The notes: generated from the sequence alone by a model not told the origin. Shown: positions 17,001-27,200, counted from the first letter of the stretch. The stretch: 64,000 nucleotides of DNA from Treponema bryantii NK4A124 (GCF_000421345.1 NZ_ATWV01000010.1:1-64000); one strand, 5' to 3'. A program made the numbers and translations.

Positions 17001-17431
17001 AACGTACAACGCACCCCGGAGTCCTCTTCTCTGTACGCCAGTCTGACCTACCGGAGCTTCCTGCCCTGGCCCGCAAGTTTGCAGACCTTGGCTTCACCCT
17101 CTACGCAACAACCGGCAACGCCGCCACAATCGAACGCAGCGGCATGGAAGTAACTCACGTGGCCAAGGTTCACGAAGATTACAATAACAACGTAATGACA
17201 CTCCTCGAAAGTGGAAAAGTAGCCTATGTTATTTCAACCTCGGCAAAAGGCCGCGACCCGGTAGCCGAAAGCGTAAAGCTCCGCCGCCTGGCCGTAGAAC
17301 GCGACATAGACTGCCTCACCGCGTTAGACACCGCTAACGTACTTGCTGATTGTCTTGCCAGTGACTATACGCTGGACAACTTAAGTCTTGTAGATATCAA
17401 TTCAGATTTTATGGGAGAAAGATATGAGTAA
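14057..17431 (+). CDS. carB: Carbamoyl-phosphate synthase large subunit
   Basis: A 1124-residue enzyme with two ATP-grasp halves (GSGPIIIGQAAEFDYAG near residue 13 and GSGPIRIGQGIEFDYSS near residue 555) and a C-terminal MGS-like allosteric domain (VISTSAKGRDPVAESVKLRR). Usual length is 1060-1080. The excess comes from two in-frame insertions: a 77-bp clover-leaf element (15479-15555, about residues 475-500) in the oligomerisation region, and a GC-rich family C element (16855-17017, about residues 933-987) just before the allosteric domain. AAGGAG precedes the ATG, and the stop overlaps pyrG. Confidence 0.96.
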   Translation: MPLNKNIHKVMVIGSGPIIIGQAAEFDYAGNQACKALKSLGLEVCLVNSNPATLMTDHYMADEIYLEPLTLKTLERIIEKEKPDSLLSTLGGQTGLTLSMELAKSGFLASHNVQLLGARPATIDKAEDRQMFKDTMEAIGEPCIPSKVVTTYEDAADFVHNVIGFPAIIRPAFTLGGTGGGIVTNERELDEIAHNGLHRSPIHQILVEKCISGWKEVEFEVMRDSTGNVITVCSMENFDPVGVHTGDSIVIAPTVTLADKEYQMLRSAALNIISALEIEGGCNCQFALNPDSFEYAVIEVNPRVSRSSALASKATGYPIAKVAALIAVGFTLDEIPNFVTKKTKACFEPVLDYVVVKMPKFPFDKFVYAARKLGTQMKATGEVMAIGQNFEEAILKAARGAEIGVKDLNLPAFEKESDAKIRERVGQCTDQRIFAIYQALKRGLMTVEEIHNITKIDEWFLNKLVNIVLLEKGEPHGFETSNDVSKNKNDFALAKSNPCGENLLYPPRSFKIVDTCASEFDAETPYFYSTTGGDNEAEAFLKERHTSSKGTIVVLGSGPIRIGQGIEFDYSSVQCIRALKKLGYEVAIINNNPETVSTDFDTADRLYFEPLTPADVMNVLAVEKPLGVVVAFGGGTAIKLAKFLDSQGVRIFGTSADAIDLAEDRERFEELCENLHVNRPRGLTVFTEVEALESAEKIGYPVLMRPSYVLGGQNMIIARNSADVKEYMAIILRQGIENPVLIDKYMEGTELEIDCICDGQDVLIPGIMQHIERTGIHSGDSIAVYPAWSFTPEMEKEVVEKSTSMALALGTKGIVNIQWLFYKGQLNIIEANPRSSRTVPYLSKVSGVPMIELATRAMLGEKVRDLGYGTGLYRKPDYFAVKVPVFSFEKLMDVDTHLGPEMKSTGEVLGIASTREEALYKGMVAAGWKMIKPEGEGLPHAPASSASPAVASATPSPRGDAPKTPQSSPRVCEANSIVSESERTTHPGVLFSVRQSDLPELPALARKFADLGFTLYATTGNAATIERSGMEVTHVAKVHEDYNNNVMTLLESGKVAYVISTSAKGRDPVAESVKLRRLAVERDIDCLTALDTANVLADCLASDYTLDNLSLVDINSDFMGERYE
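15479..15555. repeat. Clover-leaf palindromic element, family D, in carB
   Basis: Outer arms CCACACGGATT (15479-15489) and AATCCGTGTGG (15545-15555) enclose two perfect hairpins, GAAACGTC-TAAC-GACGTTTC (15491-15510) and GATTTTGC-GTTA-GCAAAATC (15524-15543). The shape is a three-way junction. It is translated in frame as part of CarB. I saw no second copy in the window. Confidence 0.75.
16855..17017. repeat. GC-rich element, family C, in carB
   Basis: About 160 bp starting GAGGGGGAAGG/CCTTCCCC. It shares the words CTCCAGCCTCCTCGGC and GCCTGCGGTGGCTT with the carA copy. Its right part holds a hairpin CGAGTTTGC-GAA-GCAAACTCG. It is read in frame as an Ala/Pro/Ser-rich linker. Confidence 0.75.
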
Positions 17432-19025
17432 ATTTATTTTTGTAACCGGAGGAGTTGTCTCTGGACTTGGAAAAGGAATTACCGCTGCCTCACTTGGACG
17501 TCTTTTAAAATGCCGCGGACTCAAAATTGCCAGCCAGAAGCTTGACCCTTACATGAACGTAGACCCTGGTACAATGAGCCCCTTCCAGCATGGTGAAGTT
17601 TTTGTAACAGAAGACGGTGCCGAAACAGACCTGGATCTTGGTCACTACGAGCGCTTTATCGACGAAAATCTTACAAAGTATTCCAACATGACAAGCGGCC
17701 GCGTTTACTGGAACGTTCTTAACAAGGAGCGCCAGGGTGAATATCTTGGTCAAACAGTTCAGATTATTCCTCATGTTACTAACGAAATCAAAGATTTTAT
17801 TTTAAAAAATGCCGAGGTTAGCGGTGCGGATGTAAGCATCGTAGAAGTTGGCGGTACAATCGGTGATATCGAAAGTCAGCCCTTCCTCGAAGCAATCCGA
17901 CAGCTGGCTCTGGAAGTAGGCCGCCGCAACTGTCTTTTTATTCACGTTTGTCTTGTGCCATACATCTCCGGTTCAGATGAGTTTAAATCAAAACCAACCC
18001 AGCACTCAGTTAAGGAGCTCATGGCCGTTGGTATTCATCCGGATATTATCGTTGCCCGCTGCGACGAAGAAATCCCTCTAGATATCCGCAGAAAAATCAG
18101 CCTCTTCTGTAACGTTGGAGAAGATTGTGTAATCAATAATACAACCTGTAAGAGCCTTTACGAAGTGCCTCTCATGCTTCATGCCCAGAATATGGACGAT
18201 GTAGTTTGCCGAGACCTTGGCCTTGACTGTGCCGGCGGCGACCAGCATTACCCTGAGCTTGCGGCCTGGTCAAAAATGGTAGAAACAATTCATGCCCGCA
18301 AGGGTGAGATTCAGGTTGCTCTTGTTGGCAAATACGTAAAGCTTCACGACTCATATTTGAGCATTGTAGAATCGCTCAACCACGCAAGTTTTGTGGTAGG
18401 TAAAAATATCAAAATTAAATGGGTAGATTCCGACAGCGTAACTGATGAAACTGCCCCTGAGGTTTTTGCAGACTGCCAGGGAATTATTTTACCGGGCGGC
18501 TTTGGTCACCGCGGAGTTGAAGGAATGGTTTCTGCCTGCCGCTATGCCCGCACTCACAAGCTGCCATACTTTGGAATCTGTCTTGGAATGCAGATTGCAG
18601 TAATTGAGTTTGCCCGCTCTGTACTTGGTTACGCAGATGCCAACAGCCGCGAGTTCGACGAAATGTGCGAGCACCCTGTAATAGACCTGATGAAAAATCA
18701 GGAAGGTGTAATCAAGGGCGGCACAATGCGTTTGGGAAGCTACCCTTGTAAAGTGACTCCGGGAAGTATTCTTGAAAAGGCTTATGGCACACAAAACATC
18801 AACGAGCGTCACCGCCACCGCTACGAGTTCAATAACGACTACCGCACAAAAATGCAGGAGGCCGGCCTTACAATCAGCGGAACCAGTCCGGACGGCACTC
18901 TTGTAGAAGCCGTAGAGGTTGCCGGCCAGTTCCATGTCGGTGTTCAGTTCCATCCGGAATTTAAGAGCCGCCCAAACAATGCAGGTCCACTCTTTGTGGA
19001 ATTCTTGCGTGCATGTGATGCCTAA
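17424..19025 (+). CDS. pyrG: CTP synthase
   Basis: A 533-residue enzyme that aminates UTP to CTP with glutamine. The N-terminal synthetase domain starts FIFVTGGVVSGLGKGI, with SQKLDPYMNVDPGTMSP and VEVGGTIGDIESQPF. The C-terminal amidotransferase domain has GICLGMQ (Cys), RHRYEFN and FHPEF. Length is normal and I see no inserted element. The start overlaps the carB stop by eight bases, so the two are coupled. It is another glutamine-using enzyme of the operon. Confidence 0.97.
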   Translation: MSKFIFVTGGVVSGLGKGITAASLGRLLKCRGLKIASQKLDPYMNVDPGTMSPFQHGEVFVTEDGAETDLDLGHYERFIDENLTKYSNMTSGRVYWNVLNKERQGEYLGQTVQIIPHVTNEIKDFILKNAEVSGADVSIVEVGGTIGDIESQPFLEAIRQLALEVGRRNCLFIHVCLVPYISGSDEFKSKPTQHSVKELMAVGIHPDIIVARCDEEIPLDIRRKISLFCNVGEDCVINNTTCKSLYEVPLMLHAQNMDDVVCRDLGLDCAGGDQHYPELAAWSKMVETIHARKGEIQVALVGKYVKLHDSYLSIVESLNHASFVVGKNIKIKWVDSDSVTDETAPEVFADCQGIILPGGFGHRGVEGMVSACRYARTHKLPYFGICLGMQIAVIEFARSVLGYADANSREFDEMCEHPVIDLMKNQEGVIKGGTMRLGSYPCKVTPGSILEKAYGTQNINERHRHRYEFNNDYRTKMQEAGLTISGTSPDGTLVEAVEVAGQFHVGVQFHPEFKSRPNNAGPLFVEFLRACDA

Positions 19026-19051
19026 GCTATAATAAAAAACAGGAGATTTAA

Positions 19052-20260
19052 ATGTATACAAAAGACGAAGTTATAGATTTTATTGAAGAAGAGGATGTAA
19101 AGTTCATTCGCCTTGCTTTTTTTGATTTAAAAGGAAAACAAAAAAATATTTCGATTATGCCGACCGAACTGGGACGTGCCTTTGAAGGCGGCATTCCTTT
19201 CGACGCCTCTGCCATAGAAGGCTTTGAAAATCCACAGAAGTCTGAGCTCTATCTTAAGCCTGATCCTTCTACACTGGCAATCATTCCATGGCGACCTGCT
19301 ACCGGAAAGGTTGTCCGAATGTTCTGTAATATCCTCACTCCTGATGGAAAACCTTACCTCAAAGACAGCCGCACAATCTTGCAGAATGCCTGCCAGCGTC
19401 TAAAAGACGAGTGCGGAATTGAAATGATGATTGGAACAGAAGTTGAGTTCTACCTCTTCAAGCTCGACGAAAATGGACAGCCAACCAGCGAGACCTTCGA
19501 CAAGGCCGGCTACATGGACATTGCTCCTGAAGACCACGGGGAAAATATCCGCCGTGAAATCTGTTTCACACTTGAACAGATGGGAATGTCACCGGAAGCA
19601 AGCCACCACGAAGAAGGTCCGGGTCAGAACGAAATCGACTTCCATTATTCAGATGCGCTTACTGCCGCAGACAATGTTGCAACCTTCAAATGGATTGTAA
19701 ATACAAAGGCTGCAAGCAATGGCCTTTATGCAGATTTTTCTCCAAAGCCAATTGCAGGCCAGGCAGGCAACGGAATGCACATAAACATTTCATATCGTCC
19801 TGCTGCAGGAAATACCGGAAAAGATGCAGAAAATCTTCTTCCAAATATTCTTGGCGGTATCCTTAAGCATATCGAAGAAATCACATACTTTTTGAATCCT
19901 GCAGATAATTCTTACAACCGTCTTGGTGCAAGCAAGGCACCGGAATATATTTCATGGGGTAAAGAAAACCGCTCTACCCTTATCCGAGTTCCTTCAAGCA
20001 CAAGTGCAAAACGCCTCGAACTGCGTTCTCCAGATCCACTTTGCAATACATACCTTGTACTCTCCCTTCTTATTGAAGCAGCAATTGATGGAATCAAAAA
20101 CAAAATTCAGCCACCTGCAGAAACTGTAGAAAATCTTTTTGATGAAGAAATAGCAAAAAAAGCTTCTCTCAAAGCTCTGCCAAAATCTCTGGCAGAAGCA
20201 AAACGTCTTGCAGAAAACAGCGACTTTGTAAAAAAGGTTTTAGGGGACTTAATTGCATAA
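19052..20260 (+). CDS. glnA: Glutamine synthetase type I, short form
   Basis: A 402-residue GSI. Seen are IPFDASAIEGF, GTEVEFYLF (metal ligands), HEEGPGQNEIDF, NGMHIN and NRLGASKAPEYISWGKENRS. It is about 40-60 residues shorter than common GSI enzymes, mainly at the C-terminus, and I see no adenylylation Tyr motif, so control by adenylylation is unlikely. AGGAG precedes the ATG. It lies between pyrG and the ANTAR regulator gene in one operon; a glnA-antiterminator neighbourhood is also known from clostridia. Confidence 0.94.
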   Translation: MYTKDEVIDFIEEEDVKFIRLAFFDLKGKQKNISIMPTELGRAFEGGIPFDASAIEGFENPQKSELYLKPDPSTLAIIPWRPATGKVVRMFCNILTPDGKPYLKDSRTILQNACQRLKDECGIEMMIGTEVEFYLFKLDENGQPTSETFDKAGYMDIAPEDHGENIRREICFTLEQMGMSPEASHHEEGPGQNEIDFHYSDALTAADNVATFKWIVNTKAASNGLYADFSPKPIAGQAGNGMHINISYRPAAGNTGKDAENLLPNILGGILKHIEEITYFLNPADNSYNRLGASKAPEYISWGKENRSTLIRVPSSTSAKRLELRSPDPLCNTYLVLSLLIEAAIDGIKNKIQPPAETVENLFDEEIAKKASLKALPKSLAEAKRLAENSDFVKKVLGDLIA

Positions 20261-20267
20261 AAAAGAA

Positions 20268-20326
20268 GTCATCCTGAACTTGTTTCAGGATCTCAGTAAT
20301 AGATTCCGAAACAAGTTCGGAATGAC
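20268..20326. repeat. Palindromic element, family B, glnA-ANTAR gap
   Basis: Two mirrored modules (GTCATCCTGAAC...CAGGATCT and AGATTCCGAAAC...CGGAATGAC) separated by a short linker. It forms strong hairpins in the only sizeable gap of the operon and may modulate expression of the regulator gene. Confidence 0.8.
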
Positions 20327-20339
20327 AGGTGTTTTATAA

Positions 20340-20906
20340 ATGGAAGCAGAAAGCCACAGCGTACTTTTAGTTTCGCGCGACAGTAAAATAGTTTCTCAAA
20401 TCTCCGCTTTTCTTGTGCCTCCCCTCTTCGAGCTCACAACAACCAGCGACTTTAACGAAGCCCGCCGCCTCGCAACCGAGCGCAGCTTCAACATAATTAT
20501 TGCAGACTCCGGCGACGGCTACGATACAGACTTTGCCATCAACCTTGCCGATTCTTACTCGACCATTTTGTTACTCGTGCCTAACGAGCATTTTGATGAA
20601 ATCTCTTACCGGGTAGAAGGCTACGGAATCCTCACAATCACAAAACCTTTTGAACCTTTTTATCTTTACAATATGATGAAGATTGCAATTGCCGTTCAGT
20701 ACAAGGTACAGGTGCTTTCAAGCCAGACGACAAAGCTCAAGGTAAAGATGGAAGAAATAAAACAGGTAAACCGCGCAAAAATGCTTTTGATGCAGAATAT
20801 GAAAATGACAGAGCAGGAAGCCCACCGTTACATAGAAAAAGAAGCAATGGACCGCGGCATGAAGAAAACGGCTATTTCCGAAGAAATAATAAAGACCTAC
20901 GGCTAA
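20340..20906 (+). CDS. ANTAR-domain response regulator (RNA-binding antiterminator)
   Basis: A 188-residue NasT/AmiR-type regulator. Residues 1-120 form a receiver-like domain (SVLLVSRDSK at strand 1, IIIADSGDG with Asp56 at the phosphorylation site, ITKPFEPF with Lys102). The acidic pocket is reduced to Asp14, so phosphorylation is possible but not certain. Residues 128-185 form a three-helix ANTAR domain (IKQVNRAKMLLMQNMKMTEQEAHRYIEKEAM, seen as NRAKMLLMQ and TEQEAHRYIEKEAM, then KTAISEEII). ANTAR domains bind hairpins with A-N-N-G-N-N loops and block terminators. Exactly such hairpins lie in the leaders of glnN, dapF, carA, gltB and asnB. No partner kinase is encoded in the window. Confidence 0.92.
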   Translation: MEAESHSVLLVSRDSKIVSQISAFLVPPLFELTTTSDFNEARRLATERSFNIIIADSGDGYDTDFAINLADSYSTILLLVPNEHFDEISYRVEGYGILTITKPFEPFYLYNMMKIAIAVQYKVQVLSSQTTKLKVKMEEIKQVNRAKMLLMQNMKMTEQEAHRYIEKEAMDRGMKKTAISEEIIKTYG

Positions 20907-20911
20907 TAACT

Positions 20912-20969
20912 GTCATCCCGAACTTGTTTCGGGATCTTTTATTGGATGCTGAAACAAGTTCAGCATGAC
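20912..20969. repeat. Palindromic element, family B, between convergent genes
   Basis: Two mirrored modules (GTCATCCCGAAC...CGGGATCT and GATGCTGAAAC...CAGCATGAC) between the stops of the ANTAR gene and purF. It is the only hairpin-forming sequence there and could serve as a terminator for both operons. Confidence 0.8.
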
Positions 20970-20977
20970 ATGACAGC

Positions 20978-22468
20978 CTACACCGGATACTCTCCGCTGA
21001 AACATCCCTTACAAAATCCATCAGCTTCAGGCTTACAGCTTCGCAGCGCTTCAATCATTCCATCAAGACTAATAAAGGCCAGCGAGTCTGCACCAATTTC
21101 CTTACGGATTTCTTCGAGTTCATGAGTACTGGAAATCAATTCATTTTTACTTGGGGTATCAATTCCGAGGTAGCATGGAAATTTTACCGGAGGAGAACTT
21201 ACGCGGAAGTGAACTTCTTTCGCACCGGCACGTCTTAAAATCTGAACCAGGCGGCGGCTTGTAGTTCCACGCACAATCGAATCATCAATTACAATAACAC
21301 GCTTTCCTTCCAGGTCGCTTCTTATGGCATTTAATTTTACAAAAACCATATTCTCGCGTTCCTTCTGAGTCGGCGCAATAAAAGTTCTGCCTATATATTT
21401 GTTTTTGATAATTCCCATTCCATAAGGAACTCCGCTTGCCCTTGCATAACCCTGGGCAGCACCAAGTCCCGAATCCGGAACACCGATTACAATATCAGCA
21501 TCTACAGGAGATTCCTTGGCCAGAACTTCTCCCATTTTATAACGAGCTTCCTGAACAGCTATTCCGTCTATCACACTGTCGGGTCGGGCAAAGTAAACGT
21601 ATTCGAAAATACAGGTCTGCTTTGAAGAGCAGCTGGCACAATGCTCTTTTGAGTTTTCCGAACTACCGTTAGTTAGTATACTCTTAAGACCGTCTTTGTT
21701 TATTACAACAATCTCGCCAGGTTTTACATCTCTAACAAAATGCCCATTCACAGAGTCTATCGCACAGGACTCAGAAGCAAGGATTATATTGCCACACGGT
21801 AATTGTCCAATACACAGCGGACGTATTCCATTCGGATCTCTTACTCCAATCAGCATATTTTCGGTCATGATACAAAGAGCAAAAGATCCCTTTATTTCTT
21901 TTACTGCCTGAACTACTGCAGTTACAAAGAGGTTGCTGTCATGCTGGCTAGACAAGTCATGCTGGCTAGACAAGTCATGCTGAACTTGTTTCAGCATCTC
22001 TTCGCGGGTGTGTCCAAGCTTTCCGCCATTTTCAACAAACTTTCTTACAATCAGCTTGAGAATAACTTCTGTATCGCTGGAGCTGGAAAAGGTGCTTCCA
22101 CCATCTTCCAGGCTTTCGCGCAGCTCTTCATAATTTACAAGCTGGCCGTTATGAGCAAGTGCAATCGAACCCATCTTAAAGGAGTTCATAAATGGCTGGG
22201 CATTTTCAATTGTGCGTCCACCTGCAGTTGCATAGCGCACATGTCCTACAGCAATATTGCCTTCAAGCTTTTCAAAATGATCCTGCTCAAAAACATCACT
22301 TACAAGGCCTATGTCTTTGCGCAGTTTAATTCTTGAACCGTCGCTTACTGCAATTCCTGCAGATTCCTGTCCACGGTGCTGTAAGGCAGTAAGGGCAAAA
22401 TATGAAAGTCCGGCTGCATTTTCTGCACCGAAAATTCCAACTACACCACATTCATCATGTAAGCCCAT
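20978..22468 (-). CDS. purF: Amidophosphoribosyltransferase
   Basis: A 496-residue enzyme for the first step of purine synthesis, transferring glutamine nitrogen to PRPP. A short propeptide MGLHDE precedes the nucleophilic Cys of CGVVGIFG, the usual PurF layout. Also seen are [22 protein letters not shown], the PRPP loop [16 protein letters not shown] and a Cys-rich C-terminus ([11 protein letters not shown]). The start at 22468 follows the gltD stop by two bases and uses the GGAG in the gltD end. A family B element (21938-21999) adds [19 protein letters not shown] in frame. It is the last gene of gltB-gltD-purF. Confidence 0.96.
   Translation of the reverse strand: MGLHDECGVVGIFGAENAAGLSYFALTALQHRGQESAGIAVSDGSRIKLRKDIGLVSDVFEQDHFEKLEGNIAVGHVRYATAGGRTIENAQPFMNSFKMGSIALAHNGQLVNYEELRESLEDGGSTFSSSSDTEVILKLIVRKFVENGGKLGHTREEMLKQVQHDLSSQHDLSSQHDSNLFVTAVVQAVKEIKGSFALCIMTENMLIGVRDPNGIRPLCIGQLPCGNIILASESCAIDSVNGHFVRDVKPGEIVVINKDGLKSILTNGSSENSKEHCASCSSKQTCIFEYVYFARPDSVIDGIAVQEARYKMGEVLAKESPVDADIVIGVPDSGLGAAQGYARASGVPYGMGIIKNKYIGRTFIAPTQKERENMVFVKLNAIRSDLEGKRVIVIDDSIVRGTTSRRLVQILRRAGAKEVHFRVSSPPVKFPCYLGIDTPSKNELISSTHELEEIRKEIGADSLAFISLDGMIEALRSCKPEADGFCKGCFSGEYPV
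21938..21999. repeat. Palindromic element, family B, in purF
   Basis: GTCATGCTGAAC...CAGCATCT preceded by two tandem copies of an 18-bp partial unit (GTCATGCTGGCTAGACAA). The product has the repeated peptide DLSSQH. Confidence 0.8.
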
Positions 22469-22470
22469 TT

Positions 22471-24090
22471 TTATTTCTCCAGTAAAAAGCTGTCTATCTG
22501 GCGGGCACACTCGCGGCCTTCGGCAATTGCCCAGACAACGAGTGACTGGCCACGGTGCATGTCGCCGGCTGTAAAGATTTTTTTAACACTGGTGGCATAA
22601 CCGTTAGGGCTTGCACTGTAATCCGCGGTGGTTGAGTAGCCCGAAGGGCGTATCGAAACCACTTCTGGTGTAAGAACTGTTCCACGAGGTCCTAGTTCTG
22701 TACCGAAAGCCTGGGCTGTGTATTCTTCGCATCCAACAAAACCTGCGGCAACAAGAAGAAGATCGCAAGGTAAGGTCTTTTCTGTGCCCGCTTTTTCTAC
22801 CAGCTGACGCTTTCCGTCAACTGTCTGGAATTCTACTTCAACAGTACGAACCGCAGTAATGTGGCCATTTTCGCTGATTACTTCTTTTACAGTAGTTTCA
22901 TAAACGCGTGGGTCGTGTCCAAACTTTGCAATTGATTCTTCTGCACCGTAATCAACCTTTAGTGTTTTAGGCCACTGAGGCCATGGATTATTTGCGGCAC
23001 GTTCTACAGGAGGACAAGGCATCATTTCAATCTGAGTTACAGATTTGCAGCCCAGACGGATTGCAGAACCACAGCAGTCATTTCCTGTATCTCCACCGCC
23101 GACAATTACTACATCCTTTCCTTCAACTTCAATTCCAAAATCCTGGACCAGCATCTGACTGATTTGTTTATTGGCAGGTTCAATTCCGATTTTTTCCAAA
23201 GCACCGCTGGTTGCAATTACACTTTTTGTTACAGCCTTGAGGAAGTCTACGGCGAACATAACACCCTTTGTGTCTACACCGGCAGCCGCAAGCGCACGGG
23301 CTTTTTTCGCACCGCAGCAGAGGGCAATTGCATCAAAGTCCTGCATAATCTGGCTGGCAGAATAGCTGCGGCCAACATCTGCATTAAAGATAAACTCCAC
23401 ACCTTCTGCCTTCATCAGCTCAATACGACGGTCAACGATTTTCTTATCCAGCTTCATGTTAGGAATGCCATACATCAAAAGGCCACCAGCCTTGTCTTCA
23501 CGCTCAAAAACTGTAACATTGTGGCCGCGACGATTGAGCCAGTCGGCGGCAGCAAGTCCTGCAGGACCTGCACCAATTACGGCAACCTTTTTTCCGCTTC
23601 GGTGAGCAGGAACCTCGGGTTTCATATAACCAGTTTCAAAGGCTTTTTCAATTATGTAAAGCTCGTTGTCGTGAACGGTTACAGGACCGTTAAAGGTGGT
23701 TTCGATACACCCGCTTTGCGGGCACTCAACCACCGGATTACCTAGATTGCAGGCTTTTTCGCAGAGAGCTGGACAAACGCGACCAGTAAACTCCGGGAAG
23801 CTGGAAGTCTTCAAAAGACGCCAGGCAGCCATATCATATTGTCCGTTGAAAAGAGCGTCGTTCCATTCCGGAATATAGTTGTGGAGCGGACAGCCCGTTA
23901 CCATTCCGGCAAGCTTAATGGCACTCTGACACATAGGCACACCGCAGTTCATACAACGGGCTGCCTGCTCGCGTCGAGCCTTCTCATCCAGCTTGGGGTG
24001 AAACTCCTTAAAGTTACATATTCGCTCCAGCGGAGGAACGTTTCCATTTTCAACTCTTTTATAATCCATAAATCCTGTTGGTTTTGCCAT
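22471..24090 (-). CDS. gltD: Glutamate synthase small subunit
   Basis: A 539-residue NADPH-dependent subunit that passes electrons to GltB. Iron-sulfur Cys clusters are seen near the start ([29 protein letters not shown]), then the FAD site [19 protein letters not shown] and the NADPH site [13 protein letters not shown]. Start 24090 ([12 protein letters not shown]) has AAGGAG upstream; a longer frame would run into a GC-rich repeat. It is longer than the usual 470-495 residues, partly because of two family A palindromes (22627-22662 and 23695-23734), one between the two cysteine clusters and the FAD domain. Confidence 0.95.
   Translation of the reverse strand: MAKPTGFMDYKRVENGNVPPLERICNFKEFHPKLDEKARREQAARCMNCGVPMCQSAIKLAGMVTGCPLHNYIPEWNDALFNGQYDMAAWRLLKTSSFPEFTGRVCPALCEKACNLGNPVVECPQSGCIETTFNGPVTVHDNELYIIEKAFETGYMKPEVPAHRSGKKVAVIGAGPAGLAAADWLNRRGHNVTVFEREDKAGGLLMYGIPNMKLDKKIVDRRIELMKAEGVEFIFNADVGRSYSASQIMQDFDAIALCCGAKKARALAAAGVDTKGVMFAVDFLKAVTKSVIATSGALEKIGIEPANKQISQMLVQDFGIEVEGKDVVIVGGGDTGNDCCGSAIRLGCKSVTQIEMMPCPPVERAANNPWPQWPKTLKVDYGAEESIAKFGHDPRVYETTVKEVISENGHITAVRTVEVEFQTVDGKRQLVEKAGTEKTLPCDLLLVAAGFVGCEEYTAQAFGTELGPRGTVLTPEVVSIRPSGYSTTADYSASPNGYATSVKKIFTAGDMHRGQSLVVWAIAEGRECARQIDSFLLEK
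22627..22662. repeat. Palindromic element, family A, in gltD (3' part)
   Basis: A 36-bp inverted repeat read in frame as [12 protein letters not shown], near the C-terminus. Confidence 0.85.
23695..23734. repeat. Palindromic element, family A, in gltD (5' part)
   Basis: A 40-bp inverted repeat read in frame as [13 protein letters not shown], right after the CEKACNLG motif. Confidence 0.85.
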
Positions 24091-24103
24091 TTTTATCTCC
24101 TTA

Positions 24104-24263
24104 GAAGGGGGAGGTCTCCCCCTCGCCCGCACGTTGTTGCGGGCTACCCTCTCTCCTAGGTAGGGAGCGCCCCTGCGAAGCAGGGGAAAAACAGTCCGGT
24201 GGACTGTTTTTAGCGAGTCTCCGAGCAGCTATGCTGCGAAGGCGCTTTGCCCCTTACCCCCTT
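24104..24263. repeat. GC-rich element, family C, gltB-gltD gap
   Basis: About 160 bp of GC-rich inverted repeats (GGGGGAGG/TCTCCCCC, CCCCTGC-GAA-GCAGGGG, AACAGTCC-GGT-GGACTGTT). It lies between the gltB stop and the gltD ribosome binding site. It may form an RNA processing or attenuation structure that lowers gltD-purF expression relative to gltB; this is inference. Confidence 0.7.
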
Positions 24264-24268
24264 TCATT

Positions 24269-27200
24269 TTATGCACTACATTTTCTAAACGCTTCGAGTA
24301 CAGCTTCTTCATGACCTAAGCCTGTTTTTTCCTGAACAGTAATCTCGGTCATAATTCTCAAATAATCATTTGGAATAATCTTCTTAAAGTTGTGCTTGTA
24401 AGAATCCCAGTCAGTAAGAATTGCTTTTGCGCGCTCGCTGCCAGTCTCCTTTGCGTGCTGCTCGATAAGAGCATGAAGTCTTTCTTCATCTGTAGTGTCA
24501 CGCAGAGTACTTGTTTCATCATCAAGGGCATACATTTTTACAAGCTCATGATTGAGGCGTTTATAGAGGTCATGATTTTCGTCGAGTACATAAGCCACAC
24601 CGCCACTCATTCCGGCACAAAGGTTCTTACCAGTGCCGCCGAGAATTACTGCTGTACCGCCTGTCATGTATTCAAGTCCGTGGTCGCCGCAGCCTTCTGC
24701 TACAACAGTTGCACCAGAATTACGAACACAGAAGCGCTCGCCGGCAACACCGTTGATAAAGGCTGTACCGCTTGTTGCTCCAAATAGGGCTACGTTTCCA
24801 ACAATGATATTGCTGTCGGCAGCGCCTTCGAAGCTGGCAGGCTTTTTGATTACAAGCTTACCGCCGCTAAGTCCTTTTCCGAAAGCGTCGTTGGCATCGC
24901 CGGTAAGGCGGAGAGTAAGTCCGCGTGGAATAAAGGCTCCAAAGCTCTGACCTGCGCCGCCTTCGAAATTAACAACAAAGGTGTCGTCGGCAAGAGTATT
25001 GCCGTAACGCTTCTGAATCTCGCTTCCCAAAATTGTTCCTACCGTTCGGTCGGTTGACTGAATAGGAATAGATGCTGAAACAAGTTCAGCATGACTAGAT
25101 AGCCATGGCAACAAAGTCTTTTCATCAATTGTATTTTCAAGCTTGAAGTCGAAGAGGGAGCGGTCTTCTTTCCAGGCATCGAGGGCGGCGGTGGTTTCGA
25201 TACGCTCGCTTCGCTCGCACTCAACCACCGAAGCCAGAACACGGCTCATATCAACCAGACCGGCCCGTTTGAAGCCCTGCTTGTCTTTGAGCTTGAGCAA
25301 ATCAGTTCGGCCGCAAAGCTCTTCAACAGAGTGAACTCCAAGCTTTGCCATAAGCTCTCTCATTTCCTGAGCAATGAACCTCATAAAGTTTTTTACATAC
25401 TCAGGCTTTCCAGGGAACTTAGCACGAAGTTTTTCATTCTGAGTTGCTACACCAAACGGACAGGTATCCAGCTGGCAGACACGCATCATAGAACAGCCCA
25501 TTGCAATAAGAGGAGCGGTTGCAAAACCAAACTCTTCTGCACCAAGAAGGGCAGCAATTGTAACGTCCCTACCGCTCATTAGTTTACCATCGGTTTCAAT
25601 TACTACGCGGCCACGAAGTCCGTTCTGAATCAGAGTCTGGTGAGTCTCGGCCAATCCAAGCTCCCAAGGAAGTCCGGCATGGTGAATTGAGCTTATAGGT
25701 GCTGCACCGGTACCACCGTCGTGGCCGGAAATCAAAATTACCTGAGCGCCGGCCTTTGCAACACCGGCCGCAATCGTACCGACTCCTGCTTCGCTTACAA
25801 GCTTTACGCTGATTCGGGCAGCGCGGTTTGCATTTTTCAAATCATAAATCAGCTGGGCCAGATCTTCGATTGAATAAATATCGTGATGTGGTGGTGGCGA
25901 AATAAGGGCTACACCAGGAGTTGCGTAGCGAGTTTTTGCAATCCATGGGTAAACCTTTTTGCCTGGTAAGTGTCCGCCTTCGCCAGGCTTTGCTCCCTGG
26001 GCCATCTTAATCTGGATTTCTTTGGCGCTGAGCAGGTACTCTTCTGTAACACCAAAACGGCCGCTGGCAACCTGTTTGATTGCGGAGTTGTATTCTGTTC
26101 CCAGACGTTCAGGCTTTTCACCACCTTCACCGGAGTTTGATTTTCCGTGCAGATGATTCATTGCGGCTGCCATGCACTTGTGGGCTTCTTCGGAAATTGA
26201 ACCGTAAGACATGGCACCAGTTTTGAAGCGCTGAACAATTTTTTCAACCGGCTCAACTTCGTCAATGCTGATTCCCCCGTCTGCAGGGAAGTTGAAGTCC
26301 AGCATAGCGCGGAGGGTATGTGGGTGACTGTTATCATCAACTAAGGCTGTATATTCCTTGAAACGTGAATAGTCGCCGTTACGGGTTGCCTGCTGAAGAG
26401 CCACAATTGTTTCTGGATTATAAAGGTGGCTTTCTGCCTGAGGTCCACGGCGGAACTTGTGCTTACCAAAGGAATCGAGGTGCTGGTTTACAGTGAGGCC
26501 AGCCGGGTCAAAGCCCTGGTCGTGATGGTAGCGCACATCCTCTTCAATTTCCTTGAGGCCGATACCGCCAACACGGCTTACTGTATTTGTAAAATATTTT
26601 TCGATTACATCGCCCGCAATTCCGACTGCTTCGAAAATCTGAGCAGACTGATAAGACTGAATTGTAGAGATTCCCATCTTTGCGGCAATCTTTACAATGC
26701 CATTGATTACCGCCTTGTTGTAATCGTCGATTGCTGTGTGATAATCCTTATCCAGAATCTTCTGGTCTATGAGCTCTGCAATTGCTTCGTGAGCAAGGTA
26801 AGGATTGATTGCGCGGGCTCCGTAGCCAAGACACATTGCAGCCTGATGAACGTCGCGGACTTCGGCGGTTTCCAAAATGATAGAAACGGCGGTGCGCTTT
26901 TTAGTACGGATCAGGTACTGCTCAACGGCAGAGGTTGCGAGAATGGCAGGAATGGCTGCGTGATTTTCATCTACGCCGCGGTCGCTCAGGATGATGATGT
27001 TGTAGCCTTCGACGTAGGCAGCATCGATTTGAGCGAAGAGGTTGTCGAGGGCAGCGGCCAGATTCTGTTCAAACAAAATCGAAATCGTCTTTGCCTTAAG
27101 CCCCGGCTGATTCAAAGCAGCAATCTTAATCAAATCAGTTCCGGTCAAAATCGGATTGTTGATTTCGAGGACACGGCAGTTGCCGGCTGCGGGCTTAAGA

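Noticed and set aside
16514-17097. Two minus-strand frames of 130-170 codons
   Set aside because: They lie opposite the carB 3' part and its GC-rich element; no ribosome binding site or known domain.
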